Positions 13,861 to 28,800 of a stretch of DNA of 64,000 bases are shown in pieces. The notes beneath the pieces were generated by a model. It worked only from the letters and a program-made list of their open reading frames with translations, was not told where the DNA came from and did no database searches. Location of the stretch: contig JAFREQ010000049.1 of NCBI GenBank assembly GCA_025331565.1, positions 3,630,501 to 3,694,500 of the forward strand. The letters are read 5' to 3'. The position numbers and the translations under genes are program-made. This DNA comes from Holacanthus passer. Taxonomy: Eukaryota > Chordata > Actinopteri > Pomacanthidae. Position 1 is the stretch's first letter; each line of letters starts with the position of its first letter.

Positions 13861-16800
13861 TGTTCCCCTCAGACTTTGTCACAGTCACCCTGTCTCTTCG
13901 CTTTGGCGACGTCACCGTCACATCGAGGGATTTCACCTTCTACGACTGTACGGCTGTTAAGCAGCAGTCTGGCAGCATGCCGTGAGTTACCACTGATGAT
14001 TTATTAGCTCTGGTCTCTTGTGTCCTCCCAGTCTTCTCTTCTTACAGCACACCTTATAATCAAATCTTATTTGCTATCTAAGACTGTTTTCCATTTTCTA
14101 CCCTGTTCATTCTTTGTCCGTCCATCAATTCACCCTTTACCTGTAAGTCTATGTTTTTCCATTTCTTCTCACTTGCTCTCTGGGCTTTAATTTGTCCCTT
14201 CAAACCTGTGACCCTTCACTTTCAGTACTCTCCTATACTTCCACCAGTCGTTCTTTCATGTCCATATTTCCCAAGATATACTGTATATACAGTATATATC
14301 ATCAACATGTGCCCATGAAGGCTGCTGGCACCTGTCTCCTGCCCTTCACTCTTTCTCAGTAGTTTTTCCATCTCGACATATGCTCATCACATGGCTCAGC
14401 TGTGCTCCTTGAGCCTGAGTTTAACAGTAAACACAATACCATACTGACTGGCATTGTTCAGGCTAGATCTCCATCATATGAGAGGTGGAAGACATTGGGC
14501 CCTGTGCCTTTCATATTCTTTATCCTAAACTTCTTCTTCCCTCTTCTGGAAAAAAAGTATTTTAAAAGAGAAGTGGTCCATAAATGCCAGTTGAGCAGAT
14601 GTGACAGTCAGAGAGATGGATCAGAGAATTATTCAACGGGTGATGTTGCACTGTCAGGTGCAACGGTGGATGTTCGCCTGCACACTGACCTTGCCTTTTT
14701 TCATTGCAAGATTTAGTCAAACAAGAGTCTTCCCTTTGTGTAGTACCACTCAAGAATTTTGTTCATGCCTGTTCATAAGGATGAGAAAATCTGTGAATAC
14801 CAAAAAATTCTCTTGCACATCATTTGTACATGCCACTTAAAAACAAACCTCTTCGTACAGGTGGTTCTTGCATTAGCTCTTTTGATTATTTGACTTTGGT
14901 GCATAAGTAAAACCAAGCAGCCATTTTCAGTAGCAGTAGTAGTAGATTCTCCGTGTGAATGCATGGTTTTGGAAAATGTTGATTCACTGTTTGTACATAT
15001 CTTTTTTCACTTCACTGTCACTTCAAAGATGTTGTTGAGTTTTTAAAGTTAAAAGTGCAGACACTTTTTCACCAAGTAAAAGTGTTGCTTTGACACTTAT
15101 TTTTTTCTGGCTATACGTTCATCCTGCATTGCACAGAGCTTCTTTTTCCTTTTGACTGTTTTTAAGGCTGTTTTAATATTTCATCTTTTTAGTTTTTTAC
15201 CATGATCATTACAATGAACTGGGTTTTCTGATAGTGAGAACAATGTACAATATACTTTGAATAACAGAAAGTGAGAGAAAAAGCTGCTTTGTTTTGATAA
15301 ATTAAAGAAATTAATAATAATGAGCCCTAATCCAATTAGATGAAAATATGCTGCCTCCTGAACAACACGGTGTCAAATGCTTGCTTAGCATCCTTCCTGA
15401 TCTCCTTGCAGACATGCTTGCTCTATCAGTCTCTCTCTCTCTGTCTGTGGCAGCCCTTCCCACCACTCTGATAAGAAACTGAGGCTCAATTCAATTAGAT
15501 CACTGACCTTTCTTGCCACTGGGGCCAGCTTGGCGGCAATTGGATTACTCTGATGATACTCTGTGATACAAGCTACAGTAGCAGTATCTCTCCTCCTCAA
15601 TACCATTCTTTCTCCTCCCCCTCCTCCTACTTCTAGATAAAAAACCCATACTACCTCTATTAGACCTCTCTCCACTTTCTCTTCATAGCTCCTAACCCTG
15701 TGTCATTGTTTTCCTCTCCCTTTGCTTTTTTGTCACCTTGCTGCGAGTCCTTCCACAGAGGCGATTTTTTCATGTCTCTAACCTGGGCGCCCTGTCATTT
15801 CTGTGTGCAGGTGCCGTGGTTGTGTTTTAAGCCGATGGGGCTGTAACTGGTGTGTCCACCAGCACTTGTGCACCCACAAGCCCACGTGTGAGGAGGGGGT
15901 GATCATCTACAACCAACATGTAAGTTACTCCCTGATTTAGAAGATATCAAATCGTACGAAACCCGCTGAGATGTCCAATAGAAAGATTTAGACACTCAAA
16001 TTGTTCACAGTCACTGCTCGTGCACCAGGTTATATGAAGCATGTGTGGAGACTTGTGCTCTTCATGTATTCAAGTTCTTTGGGAAAAGTGTCTATTGTTA
16101 ATTGAACACACACCAATCAAAGAGGTGGAATGACTGAAAAGTTGAGAATGATTCCTAAAGGTATCCTGTGGGGTTTTCTTTTAAACAATACATTTTCTTT
16201 AAATGTAAGAGACTTGAAAAGCTCAACGTTCCATGAATGTAAGGGATGAACAGGTCATGGATTCTGAATGAAGCATTGTTGAGTTTCTCGATTCCTCTTC
16301 CTACCTTTAGATAATTTGAACATCCAGATTAACACCAATATCAAATATACTTCAAGTTAAACCACATTTGTGCTTAGTTAACTATTTTTTATTGGTTGCA
16401 CATATAACACTAGTTCCCACACTGGCTCTTCAGCGAAGTCTCTGAGGCTGTCTTTAAACAGTCTAACACTGCCAGAAATATAGAGAACAAACACCAGTCT
16501 CATAGGTATTCAGCTGTACGGCCAAATTTCTAGAAATAGTCTAGATATAATCAGACTTGGTCAGAATTGCAAAACCTAAGTAGCTAGTGTTTCTTACCAA
16601 AACACACTGTGCGTATCCTGGAGAGCTAATGAGCCTGTGAATAAATTTCCTTCCTTATAAATTATTTAAAAAGCCAAGTTTTGAATATTTTGAAATCTAC
16701 ATTCACTACATCATGCTTGACTGATAGCAGGTGTCTTCTTCCCTAACTTTTAACCAGAATGTTAATTGCATCATACATACATACATGTGTGTGTCATTGT

Positions 16801-19800
16801 GCACATTCCTGAGATACAAACAAATCAGCGACCCTCTCTTCAAACACTGTTCCATAGAGCCCCTAAAGTTCAAAAATTTCACAGGGTGCCTTTAAAATGC
16901 TGAGATGTTAAAGCTGCCTGATGGAGCTGTCTTGTAAATAAACACAAGTTTACATTCCTTGTTACTCACCAACATAGACTGAGTGTAGACTTGAGGCCTG
17001 ACAAACATGTGGAATGCAAATTCTTACTCACACATTTACATTTAAAATCCTGCATTGTTGCTAACCTTCCTCTGCCATGACTTTGCTGGTACATTGCTGC
17101 CACCTGTGGATAAGAGGATTAGTGTGAAACTGTACAAGTCATGCATGTATAAGAGACGAGCAAAATGGAATCTACTTTTAAAAAAATGTCTTCATAGCGC
17201 TACTAGAGGTCGAAAACGCCACAGGACACCCTTAAGGAGGCAGAGAGCATGTAACATGAGTGGAACATTGATTATATCTGTAATACACAATTTTCTCCTC
17301 TTCATTCAACAGCTGCACAACACAATCACTCGTTTGAGTTCTAAAATAAAATGGGTACCAAAAAACAGTTTGAGTTACTGGTTAAGTTATGGTATTTCAA
17401 ACTAAAAGCACTTGAATGTGTTGGTCTGTGCCCAAAATTGTGAGCTTGCACTGAGTCCATAACTAAAGTGCTGTTGATTCATAAGAACTCAGTAGATAAA
17501 TGGTCACAGTTTTGTATTTTTTTAGATACATTCATCAGTGCTCATAAATGTTATGTTCAGCCTCATATGTCAATATAAGCCTCCATTATTTGTAACAAAA
17601 ATCATGCATGTGTCATAAGCAACAATAACACAATAACAGCAGGTTATGTGTTTAACATCACATTTAAGTTTGGTTGTCTAATGTCCATTGGTTATTTCCA
17701 TTTTCCTTTGTCCATTAGTTTTTTATTTCTGTCTCACCCTCTCCTCATGTCCTCCCCTCCTCCTCCCTCCCCCAGTTTAAACTCCCCACCTCAGCTCCTC
17801 CCACAAGCAAACCTCTTAAAGTCATCACAACACCCACTACCACACTGGCTGCCCTGGTAACCACCACCACCACCACCACCACAACAACAACAACAACAAC
17901 AACTATCACTACAACAACAACAACTGCAGCCCCTGTCACTGTAGCAACCACTCAGGAGCCAACCACTCCTCCTGCACCCACTACTCCACCCACGACTACC
18001 ACCAGCCCTGAGCCAACCACCCCACCCACCACCCTGCCATCCACCACACCAGCAGCCACTACATCTCCACCTCCAGAGGTCACCACCAGGAAGGAAGAAG
18101 AGACTGAAGCAGTAGAGCTTGTTGTTGTCACCCAAAGTTACACCGAAGGCGCCGCGGCTGCCCCCAGTGTCATCACAGAGGCTATGGATTTGGTGCCTGT
18201 CACAATGGCTGATAGTCTAAGTGGAGAGTTGGACCCCGTAATGCCTTTGATCATCCCACCCCACGACCCGGACGCCTCCCCCCTGGATGTGGTGACGGAG
18301 TCGCTCCCCAGCGACACCCAGGAAGCTGAGGGAGCTTTAAGCCTGGCAGAGCCTCCCACCCTGGCCTCATCTGGCTTCCCCCTGCCCACACCCTTTCCTG
18401 TGGGTGAACCAGCCGACTCCGAGCCCTCTCTCTATCTGGACCTCGCCCAGTCTCCCACTCCAATGCCCACACAAGACTCCCAGACCGAGGCAGGAAATCC
18501 AGGCACCGACGTTGAGGTGATCCTCTGGCCAAAAGAAGAAACAGGCGTTCACGCTGAGAGTGCCGTCCAGCCAGAAAATGACACCGCCACATTTTCAGCA
18601 GCCACTGTGTTGTCAGGTGATGGTGAGGTTGACCATGCCCCCCCGTCTTACCCCCACCTACTGGATACTGACTCAGAGCTGGACTACCAGTATGATCCAG
18701 CCGACGCCTTCCTCCCGGTGAGTTTAGCCGCCTCCCTCCTCCTCCTCCTCCTCCTCCTCCTCCTCCTTCTTCTTCTTCTCAAAGCTTCAGCAGCCTCCCA
18801 AAGCTCCCAGCTCCTGACTGGACTCTGTACTCGTGCTGTAGGAACAAAGCTCCAACAGGTTTCCCTGTCTGCCCTTGTTTCCCTGCTCTTCTTCTGCTGC
18901 CTGACACCTGCGTTCCTTTTGTTGTTTTGTTTTTTTTTATGGACTGATCCCAAGAAAAACAGCTGCTCCAGTCCACAGCTGGAGCAGCTGCTTTTTGTTC
19001 ACTTTGTTTTTCATGCTTCCTGATTTTTTTGTATTTCCAGCTCAGTATTACTTTTAAAAACTTACTTTAAATGTTAGTTTTTCTTTGAGGATGCTGTGTG
19101 TGTTTGTATGTAACTTACAATATTTTTCTTGTCTTTGTCTTTGTCTGGACATACAGTAGAGCTGGACGTCTTAAGAAAGAATATAATTACGATGTTCCTG
19201 ACCTATGTTGTGATTGGAATTTATTTTGCGATTGTTTTCTGTAAATGCCTGTTAGATATGATTGTGCGAAGCATAATGACAAATTTATCTTGTTTCTACC
19301 TGAATAGACTCAGTTAAACAAGTTAACCAGCCAGTTAAAGAAACATCAGCTTGTAAGTAGATTTATCTACTGCTCAGTGGAAAATAGAGACACATTACAT
19401 TAGTGGTACATGTGATGCCACTCATTAATAGTCATATATATTTAGATATTCAAAAGTGTCATTTTTCATAAACTGCATAGTGGCCTAGTTATGGTAATAA
19501 TAGCAGTGATGATGCATTGATGAATACAGACTGAATGGACTGCCTACAGTGAGAGTTTAGTCCTCGACATAATCGGAACATGAGACTATTGAAATGAATT
19601 CTGTGCCATTCCTCACGTTAGAGTCGCAAGGCATTATTTGTGTTATAGCCTTGATGATTGTGGATTTTTTAGGCCAAAACTGACATCAGTATTTGAGAGT
19701 TTAAAAAATCTGATAGCAATATTTCAGTCAGGCTCTGATTTCTAGCTAATTTTGTATTAGTTGTAATGCAGAGCTGTAGACTCATGATAATATAGTAACA

Positions 19801-22800
19801 AAGAGGAGAAGAACAAAATTATATACAATAATAGATAAGAGTTAAAGCAAAAAGGTTTGTAATAAAAGACACAATGTGTCAAGAACAACAATAAAATAAC
19901 CAACAAGGAATCACACTAATCACTACACTAATGTAACAAGTAAATGGTTAGTTTGATCTGCAGCGTCACTGTGCCACCTTACTGGATCATGAGGAATTAT
20001 TGTGTGTGTGTGTGTGTCCACGTGCATGACAACACACAATATGTGAATGAGGAGGAGAAGACTTGTGTGTTTATACTTTGTGTGTGTGTATCGGGCAACA
20101 GGGAGACGAAGGCTCCTATGTCAGCTGGGGTTCCTCAGCTTGTCCCTGTGTGGAGAAGGTCCAGGGTTCATCACTGCTGCCTGTCAGAGTGGAGAGGAAG
20201 ATCACCTTACTGGCTCACAACCTGCACCTCTATCAGGTACAACACACATACACACACACACACACTCACACACACATTCTCAGTCTGAACACATCTGTTT
20301 TCCTGGCTGGTTATCCTGTCACCAAACACAACTCTTTGTGTGCTTAGGACACAGAGCTGGACTATGAGTGTGTGTTGGTCATCGAAGGCCAGACGGTGGT
20401 GGTGGACGCCTACGTGGAGACCGATGACACGAATCCATCGAACTTTGACATCACCTGTCAACTGCACCAGGTGTGATAATGTGGAGTCTCTCTTCATTAC
20501 ATGTAACAAAATGTTGTTCAGACAGGAATATAATCATAGTAATCACACGGGACACATGTAGAACTTAGATCCAGTAAATATATTTGATGACTATACATTG
20601 ATGTTTTTTGAGGCAGGATTCAACTGTGTCAAATTTGATGTCTCATATTTTGATTGCGTAAGAAATAATATTTTTCAATGCAACCACTGTTGTTTGTCCA
20701 GTACTCATATTCTGCTCCAGTGGAGGAATACAATGCCATGGTGTATGTGAAGAGGAGGGACACCTTCCACGTGGACAGCTCTCCTGATCTATATGGTGAG
20801 GCTTTATGTTTTTTTAAAACTGGATTAGATTGTATCATGCTAGATTTTATTATTTTTGCTGCATTTTTGCTCTCAACACATCACTGTTCTCTCAGAGTAT
20901 TTTCTCCAAAGACCCAACACCAACATGACACCAACACTTAATGTCAACCCACTTAAACATTGACTGTTGCTCTTGTCTGTCTGTTCTGCCCTCAGTGACT
21001 CTGTACAACTGCTCTGTGGGCCGCTCTGACTGCAGCCGCTGCCATACAGCTGACCACAAGTATGGCTGTGTGTGGTGCGGTGGTGCTCATGCCAGCTGCT
21101 TGTTTTCAGACTCCTGCAGTGAGCCCATACAGCAGACATGCCCCGCCCCTGTCATCCACTCTGTGAGTACTGACCTTTGACCTCTTCATTCTTTACCTCT
21201 CACTGTGAGATTGTGGGAGACGCATCATACAACATTTGAGATGCTTCCAGTGATGATTAATCTTCAGAATTCATCTCTGAGCTCTTTCTTCTCCATTTTT
21301 TTTCAAACTTGAAAATGAATTGGCACTCACAAATAAATTGTTGATAGAAAGTGACACCCCATGCATCCAAAGTTTCTTTTAAAATGAAGCATTTCCTGAC
21401 TTCCCTCAGATTGAGCCACTCTCTGGCCTGTTGGAAGGCAGCACCACAGTGACCATTTCAGGCTCCAACCTGGGCCAGAAGGCTGAAGACATCCTCGACT
21501 CTGTGTTAGTAGCTGGGGTTCCCTGCACTGTCATCCCCAGCCTCTATGAGGTCTCCTCCAGGTACAGGCAAACTGCTGCTGGGGTGGTGTAGGGTTCAGA
21601 TGTTTTGTGTCTTTATTTTCGTGTTTTTATCAGTATTTCATAAAATCCTTTGTGGATTGAGCAGATTTCTCTAAACTAAAGACTACAAAAGCATATGGGT
21701 CCTTGCAAAAGTGTCATTCACTTGCTATCAGCTTAATTAAACATTGCCGGGGTGCATGCACAACTCTGTTTAATTAAGAACAACTGACCTAAGAGCAATG
21801 TTTGTCTTTCAGGATTGTGTGCAGGACCAAAGCCAGTGGAGGAGAGAAGGTGGGCTTTGTGTCTGTTGAAGTGAGCGGAGGAGACTTTGGCGTGTCCAGC
21901 CAAACATTCAGCTACCAGGTACATTAGATCAGATTGAACTAAGTAGAATTAAGTAGATCAGATTTTGTTGACCCGTCTGTGAAAATTATGTTGTTGTACT
22001 AGCAAATAGCTAAAGCATAGAACCAAAAAAAGAGCGATACAACTTCAACTACAGAATGACCAGAAATTTGTAGATTGTCAGCATCACAACCAGCCTGTCA
22101 AGTGTGTATTTATCTGGTTATCATCAGTTTCTTCGTGTGTTTGTGAGGTTGATGGTTCTAACTGCCTTCTTCTCCCATTCTCTCCTCCCTCTCAGGACCC
22201 ATTTGTGATGGGGGTTTCTCCTGAAAGGGGGCCCAAAGCCGGAGGAACGTCCCTGACAATAACTGGCCGAAACCTGCTGACAGGACGTCCCTCTGATCTC
22301 ACCATCACTGTGGGAGGGGTGCCCTGTAAAATGTAGGTTTCACACACACACACACACACACTTACATGATTTATTGGTTCATGGTCAGTCTACATTTGAT
22401 TTACAGTTAGCTTAAATGCTAACTGCTATATCTATAAAACATTTTTTACTATGGGATCAGTGAAGTGTCACATCATTTATTAATCAGTGTTTCTGGTGTG
22501 CCACCTCCTTCTCCTCTCCTCAGTGTGTCAGAGGTGCAGATGTCCAGTGTTCAGTGTGTGACAGGCAGCAGTAATAAGACAGGAGATCACCGTGTCACCC
22601 TGCATTATGGCAGCAGCCAACGCCACCTCCACACTTCAGCCTACCACTACACCCACAACCCCAACATCACCCACGCCACACCAACAAAGAGCTTCCTGGA
22701 GTGAGTTTGAGAATCTGACTTTCATCTCTCAACCCTAACCTCTTGTTCCCTACTCAAAAACTTGTTAGGTGTCAAAAATTTAAGTGCTCTGTGAAATGTA

Positions 22801-25800
22801 ACTTTTTTGTCTGTTTAGTGGTGGTCGACTGATCTATGTGTCAGGCCACAACCTGGACGTGGTGCAGGAGCCCCGGATGGTGGTCACCGTCTCTTCCTTT
22901 GAGTCAGTCAGTCAGAAGCAAAGGAGGAAGCGTAGGAGGAGGAAGAGGAGGAGTGGAGAGCTGGGGGAGGTCAGGGAGAAGACTTTGGGAAGGATAGTGA
23001 GGATGGTTCCCGACCCTGTCTGTCCTGGAGACCCACTCTGCTCTGTCAAACAGGTGTGTGTGTGTGTGTGTGTGCATGTGTTTTTTGGTTTGTTATTTCT
23101 AAACTAAAAGCAAGTTTCTTCCTTTACTTAATGTCTTTTCTGCACCCTTCCTGTCCGATCAGTTCGTGGAGCGCTGTGAGGTGAACTCCTCTTCCCTGAT
23201 CCTGTGTCGCTCTCCTATGGTGGACTCCTCTGTCTGGGGGTCAAAGGTCACCGTGGAGTTTCTGCTGGACAACCTGCGCTTTGATTTCAGCAGCCTGAAC
23301 CCCCAGACATTCAGCTACGAACCCAACCCTGTTCTGCGGCCCCTAAACCAGCAGGACCCTCTGAAGACCTACCGCTACAATCCCGGCAGCTTCATCCAGC
23401 TGGAGGTCAGAGGACAGGCAGTGATAGGCAGTGGTTTTACTAAGAAAAGCTCATGGCTTTACTTAGCCATTGTTAGCTTGTATAATGTTACAAGCTTTCA
23501 TTGTTATATTTACAAGTGTAAAGGCTCAATCAGAAAACCACAACCAGACTCCTCTGTTAATGCATTTGTTCAAACAGGTCATTTGTATCAGAAGAGACTC
23601 AGCAAAACCAGTGAAAAATTTATATTTCCTTTAGGAACTAAACTCAGCTCTACAAGGTCAGAGTTGTTTCAACCAGTCTGAGCTGCATCAGTCTCAGATG
23701 TACTTGGGCCCAGTGTGTTTGAGCTGAATGCTAACAAAAGCACACTAATAGTCCCGTCATAGTCCTTTTAAAGTTCCTTCAGCTTGCCAACATGCATACA
23801 AACATTTAACTTGTTAAGACGGTAACAGCTACAGGATATGAACATGGTGAGGTTTAACATGTTAAGGCAGAAGGGAATTCTAGTGTAAGAGATATCCAGT
23901 TATGAAGTTATATATCATGTTGGGCAAGTCGACATTTACATATGCCACCATTTTTTATGGATGAAAAATCATTTCAGATTCATCCTCTGGTGACCATAAT
24001 TTTTTTTCACTTTTTTTGGATGGCCTAAAAGTTTAAAAACATTACAAGACCTTGAAGTGAAAGTAGATGAACTAAACGTTCAATCTCCATGTGTTCTAGG
24101 GGGAAAATCTGGACCTGGCCATCACTAAGGACGAGGTGGTAGTGTTGGTGGGGGAGGGTGTGTGTGCTGTTAAGACCCTGACCAGAAACCATCTGTACTG
24201 CGAGCCGCCACCTCAGCAGCCTGCACCAGTCCCCAACGGCAAGAAACGCGAGGGCTCTGACAATCTGCCTGAATTCACTGTGAGTCCTCTCACCTTAAAA
24301 CCACAGAAAAACCATAATGTTTTTAGCATGTGGACTGTGTGAGCACCTGAACAGTGCTGTAAGTAAAGAGTGTCTGATTGTGTTTTTCAGGTTCAAATGG
24401 GCAACCTGAACTTCTCCCTGGGTAAGGTTCAGTATGACAACCTCAGTCTGTCCACCTTCCCCCTGGAGGCTCAGATTGGAGTTGGGGTCGGGGCGTCCAT
24501 AGTAGCCCTCATCGTCCTCATCATTGTACTCATTTACAGGTCAGTGGGTGATTTGTGTGTCTGCGGTTGTGTGCATGTTTACTGTGTAGTAAGAGATTAT
24601 CTCAGCCCATCTCAGACATGCACCTCATTAGATAAATGTGATGGCAGTTCAGCATGTTGGTCTAATGTCTGAGTAAGCAAATGCCACCAGATTATCTTAA
24701 AGGCTGCAGCAGCCCAAGCTTATAATGCAGAGAGAGAGAATGCACTTCCTACTCTGTCTTCATAAGCCCACTGTGATACATTTATCATTTCATTATCATC
24801 CTTAATGCACAAAAACATTTGAATAAAACATGAAAATGTGCCAGTTTTACATTGTTGAGATTCTTCATATTAGTCATAAAAACATTTTCTTCTCACAGTG
24901 TGTGACAGAAGAGGTTTAAAAAAAAAGAAACCCTTGCATAATAATAATCATCAGACCAGCAGCACTCACTCCCTATATCTTCACCTTTCATTCATATCAG
25001 CTACATGGATGAAATCATAAATATTCAACAAAACACTTTACATACAGCATGTGAGCAAACAGGAATCCTAACTTTTTGTCCTGTCAGAAAATATATTGGT
25101 GGATTCACTGTGAGAAGAAGGGGAGAGCGTTCCTCTCATTCACCTTACTCATTTAAGGCTTCAATGGCAAAATACTTTTTAAAATCTATCCGTGACCTGT
25201 GGGAGAACAGAAGACACTCTTCTCCCTTTTTGATATTATTTTCACCACAGTTTACCAGTAGTAACACAATCCCTCTCACTCTTCAGGTGTTAATAATGGC
25301 ACAGATATGTGCCTCTTCCTGTAATAGTCATGTCATGTCTGAATAAAGCTGTCTTAACTTATGTCTGAATAAGAAAAAGCCATTACTTTAACAGATAGAT
25401 AAAGCCACCAATGTTGCACATTCCATGTCTGCAAAGGGCTTAAGATTAGCACATGTAGATAAGCGTGAGAAACCAGTCAGCAAGCTGACACCATGATGTC
25501 AGTTACAGCAATGTCTCAGCAACCATAAGCTACTGGTCATACCAGACCTAATAAGTCTGCCACAGCAAAAACTTTTAGTCTACTGAACTGAGCGAGGGTG
25601 TATTTTATTGCTTTACCACAGTTTCAGAGTTTGAAACCCCCCCTTTTCCTAACCGTTACACCTTCATGTGTTCTGGAACCTTTAGACAACCAACATTAGA
25701 CTGGGCAGGAAGAACATAGTTAGGTCTTGATGGCACTTTGACTTGTTCAGTTTAAGTCATGAGGAATTTGAAAAGTGGCACATTGAGAACTGTAGGATCA

Positions 25801-28800
25801 GGACCTAACACCTTTGGGTGTTACCAAATCAGGCCGTGTTTCCATTTTCTGACCCAGCATGACCCCACGATTAACCCTGATCCTTACTGGTGGGAGTTTG
25901 TTGGGTCAAATTACTTGAGTCAGCCTTTTCACCGTTTCATAGGATTTCCACTAATCCATTGTGAAACTAGTATTACTTATCCTCTCTCCTCTATCCCTTC
26001 CTGACCCTCTGTTTCTGTCTTTGTTGGTGTCTCTCAGGAGAAAGAGTAAGCAGGCTCTGAGAGACTACAAGAAGGTCCAGATCCAACTGGAGAACCTGGA
26101 AACCAGCGTGAGAGACCGCTGCAAGAAAGAGTTCACAGGTAAAAGAGTGCAAAAAGAGTAAAGTAGCATGATAGAGGAGAGAGCAGGAAAGAGATGAAGG
26201 AGGTAGGGAGAGGAGAGACGGAGACAGACGAACAAGAAAGTTTATTTTAGTTTGTGGAGGCCAACAGATCCACTTTGTTTTCACACTGGCCTTATGAAAT
26301 GATCCCATTACATCACTCCTTCTGGATGAAATGCTCGTCCCATCCCACTTGGCTGCTCCAGATGAGTTTAAATTTAGTCTGCCAACCCTGTCCAGTGTCA
26401 ATATTTACCAGCTTTTACCTCCCAACACAGTTTCTAGCATGCACTTTGAATATAATATGTAGTAGAAGCTGAAGACAAATGAGCTTGTAGAAACACCTCC
26501 TGATTATTCACCCTGCCTCCTCCACCCTGTCTCAGACCTGATGACAGAGATGATGGACATGTCCAGCGACCTTGTGGGCTCTGGCATCCCTTTCCTTGAC
26601 TATCGGATGTACGCGGAGCGCATTTTCTTCCCTGGCCACCGGGAGTCTCCACTGAGGCGAGACCTGGACGTTCAGGAATGTCGGCGGCAGACCGTGGAGC
26701 AGGGCCTGGTGCAACTGTCCAACCTGCTCAACAGTAAACTCTTCCTCACCAAGGTAGTCATTGTCATAAACAAGGAGGGTCTTTAAGACAGTACTTACAT
26801 TCTGAACCGAGAGATAATTTGCCACTCTTTACTTCCCCTCAGTTCATTCACACTCTGGAGAGCCAGCGGACTTTCTCTCCCAGAGACAGGGCCTACGTGG
26901 CCTCCCTGCTGACTGTGGCACTGCATGGCAAACTGGAGTATTTCACAGACATCCTCAAAACTCTCCTCAACGACCTGGTGGAGCAGTATGTGGCTAAGAA
27001 CCCCAAGCTGATGCTGCGACGGTAAGAAGAAGAAAGAGAGTGAGAGTGTTTCAAAGATGTTTCGCATTGATTCAAACTGTGTTTTTCTCTGCAGAACAGA
27101 GACGGTGGTGGAGAAGCTGCTGACCAACTGGATGTCCATCTGCCTCTATGCGTTCCTACGGGTCAGTCAACACATAAGATTTTTATGTTCCTGCTACAAC
27201 GACACTGTGAAATGTTATTTCAGTCAAAAATGTTACAACCACTGAAAGTGACACTTTGGTTTTCAATAAATAACATTTTGTAGGATTTAATTTGTGTTTG
27301 TGAATAGAAGGTGTCCTGGGACGTGGTTATAAAATGTATGAGTGGGAAAGTCCATGAATAAGACTTTTCAGTTTTCCAAATTCAGTGCTCTCTGCCTTGA
27401 GAAAATTCCTTGTAAATAGACTAATAGTAAATAGTCCTTGTAAATAATTTCAGGTGAAAATATGAACTCCAGCTTTTCCTGATAGAGTTTGATTTACAAA
27501 CTTTTCAGCCACAACACAGTTGTGAGTCACCGATTTAAAGGAGTTGGATGAATTTTCTCATCTTTGTGTTGTGCCCTTCATTCTGTTCTGCAGAGTGTGT
27601 TAGGCCAGTACATTGACACACACTGTGTATGTATGCATGTGTGTGTGTGTATGTACAGGACTCAGCGGGAGAGTCTCTCTACATGCTGTTCAGGGCCATA
27701 AAGCACCAGGTAGATAAAGGACCAGTGGACGCTGTGACCGGCAAAGCCAAGTACACCCTCAATGACAACCGCCTGCTGCGAGAGGACGTGGAGTACAAGA
27801 CCCTGGTGAGAAGAACTCTGACTTTCAACAAAATTAATGTTTGCATCTAATTACAGGATCCCAGACTTCCACAGTGACCTTCAGGAAGATGCTTTTTTTT
27901 AGCCCTCTTTCATTCTCTCACCCCTCCTTTTTTCTTCTTCTGCAGACTCTGAATGTTTTGGTGCAGGGTGGAGGAGTGAACGAGACCCAACCGCTGCCCT
28001 CCAAAGTGCTGGACTGTGACACCATCACACAGGTGAAAGAGAAGCTGCTGGATCAGGTGTACAAGGGCACTTCCTTCTCCCACCGACCCCACGCAGACTC
28101 ATTGGACCTGGGTGAGACTCCAGACACACCACATGACACCACTGAGGCTCCGAGCAGATTTATTTATGCATGATATACATTCTAGCATTTTCGCTCTTCA
28201 CACTTATATGTGCAACATGTAACTTGCATGCAACAGTAAAGTGAGAGAAATCATGAATTGGTACGCTTGCCTTACAAGGTTACATTTGTTGTGCTGTGGT
28301 GCCCCCTACAGCAAGACACCAGTAAATACAAGAAAAGTTTAAATTGAGGTAAAATGCCAACACGTGCTTTTTATACAGATATAATCAGAATCAGTTTATT
28401 GTAAAGTAGATATTAACATACAAGGAATTTGACTTGGTGTTTTGGTGCATAACAATAAACATATAAGTGGAAAAATACAATAAAGAAAGATGAAAAGCAA
28501 AGACTCTGCGTTAGAAGCATAAATGGAAAATGAAAAATAGAAAATTTAGAATAAAATGACAAATTATTATAAAAATACATACAATATGTTATTGAAATGA
28601 TAGAGTTGTACAGTATAGGAATATTTGAAATGTGCAATATAGTAGTCTAGAAAAAGATGTATCCAAAAACGATGTGTGTTAATGAAACAATAACTAACCA
28701 GAACACCAGCTGGAATGAATGCTGGAAGGCCCCTGTATGTTGTGCATGCACACATTACATTTAGTAAATGTCTCACCGACAAGCATGTGCACTCATTCAC

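Noticed and set aside
17745..18135. Antisense frames with polyvaline, Cys/Gly-rich composition opposite the mucin exon.
   Set aside because: They are the complement of the ACC/ACA threonine repeat; no domain, no splice support.
18718..19023. Open frame continuing from the mucin exon with a polyleucine run that looks like a membrane segment.
   Set aside because: It lies after a consensus GTGAGT donor, is produced by a CTC/CTT repeat, and the next exon continues the family sequence in phase. Plexin has its membrane span at 24475-24537.
23406..23681. Extension of the exon at 23163 to the end of its open frame.
   Set aside because: A GT donor at 23406 joins in phase to GENLDLAI at 24100, exactly as in mammalian Plexin-B1; the extension has no similarity.
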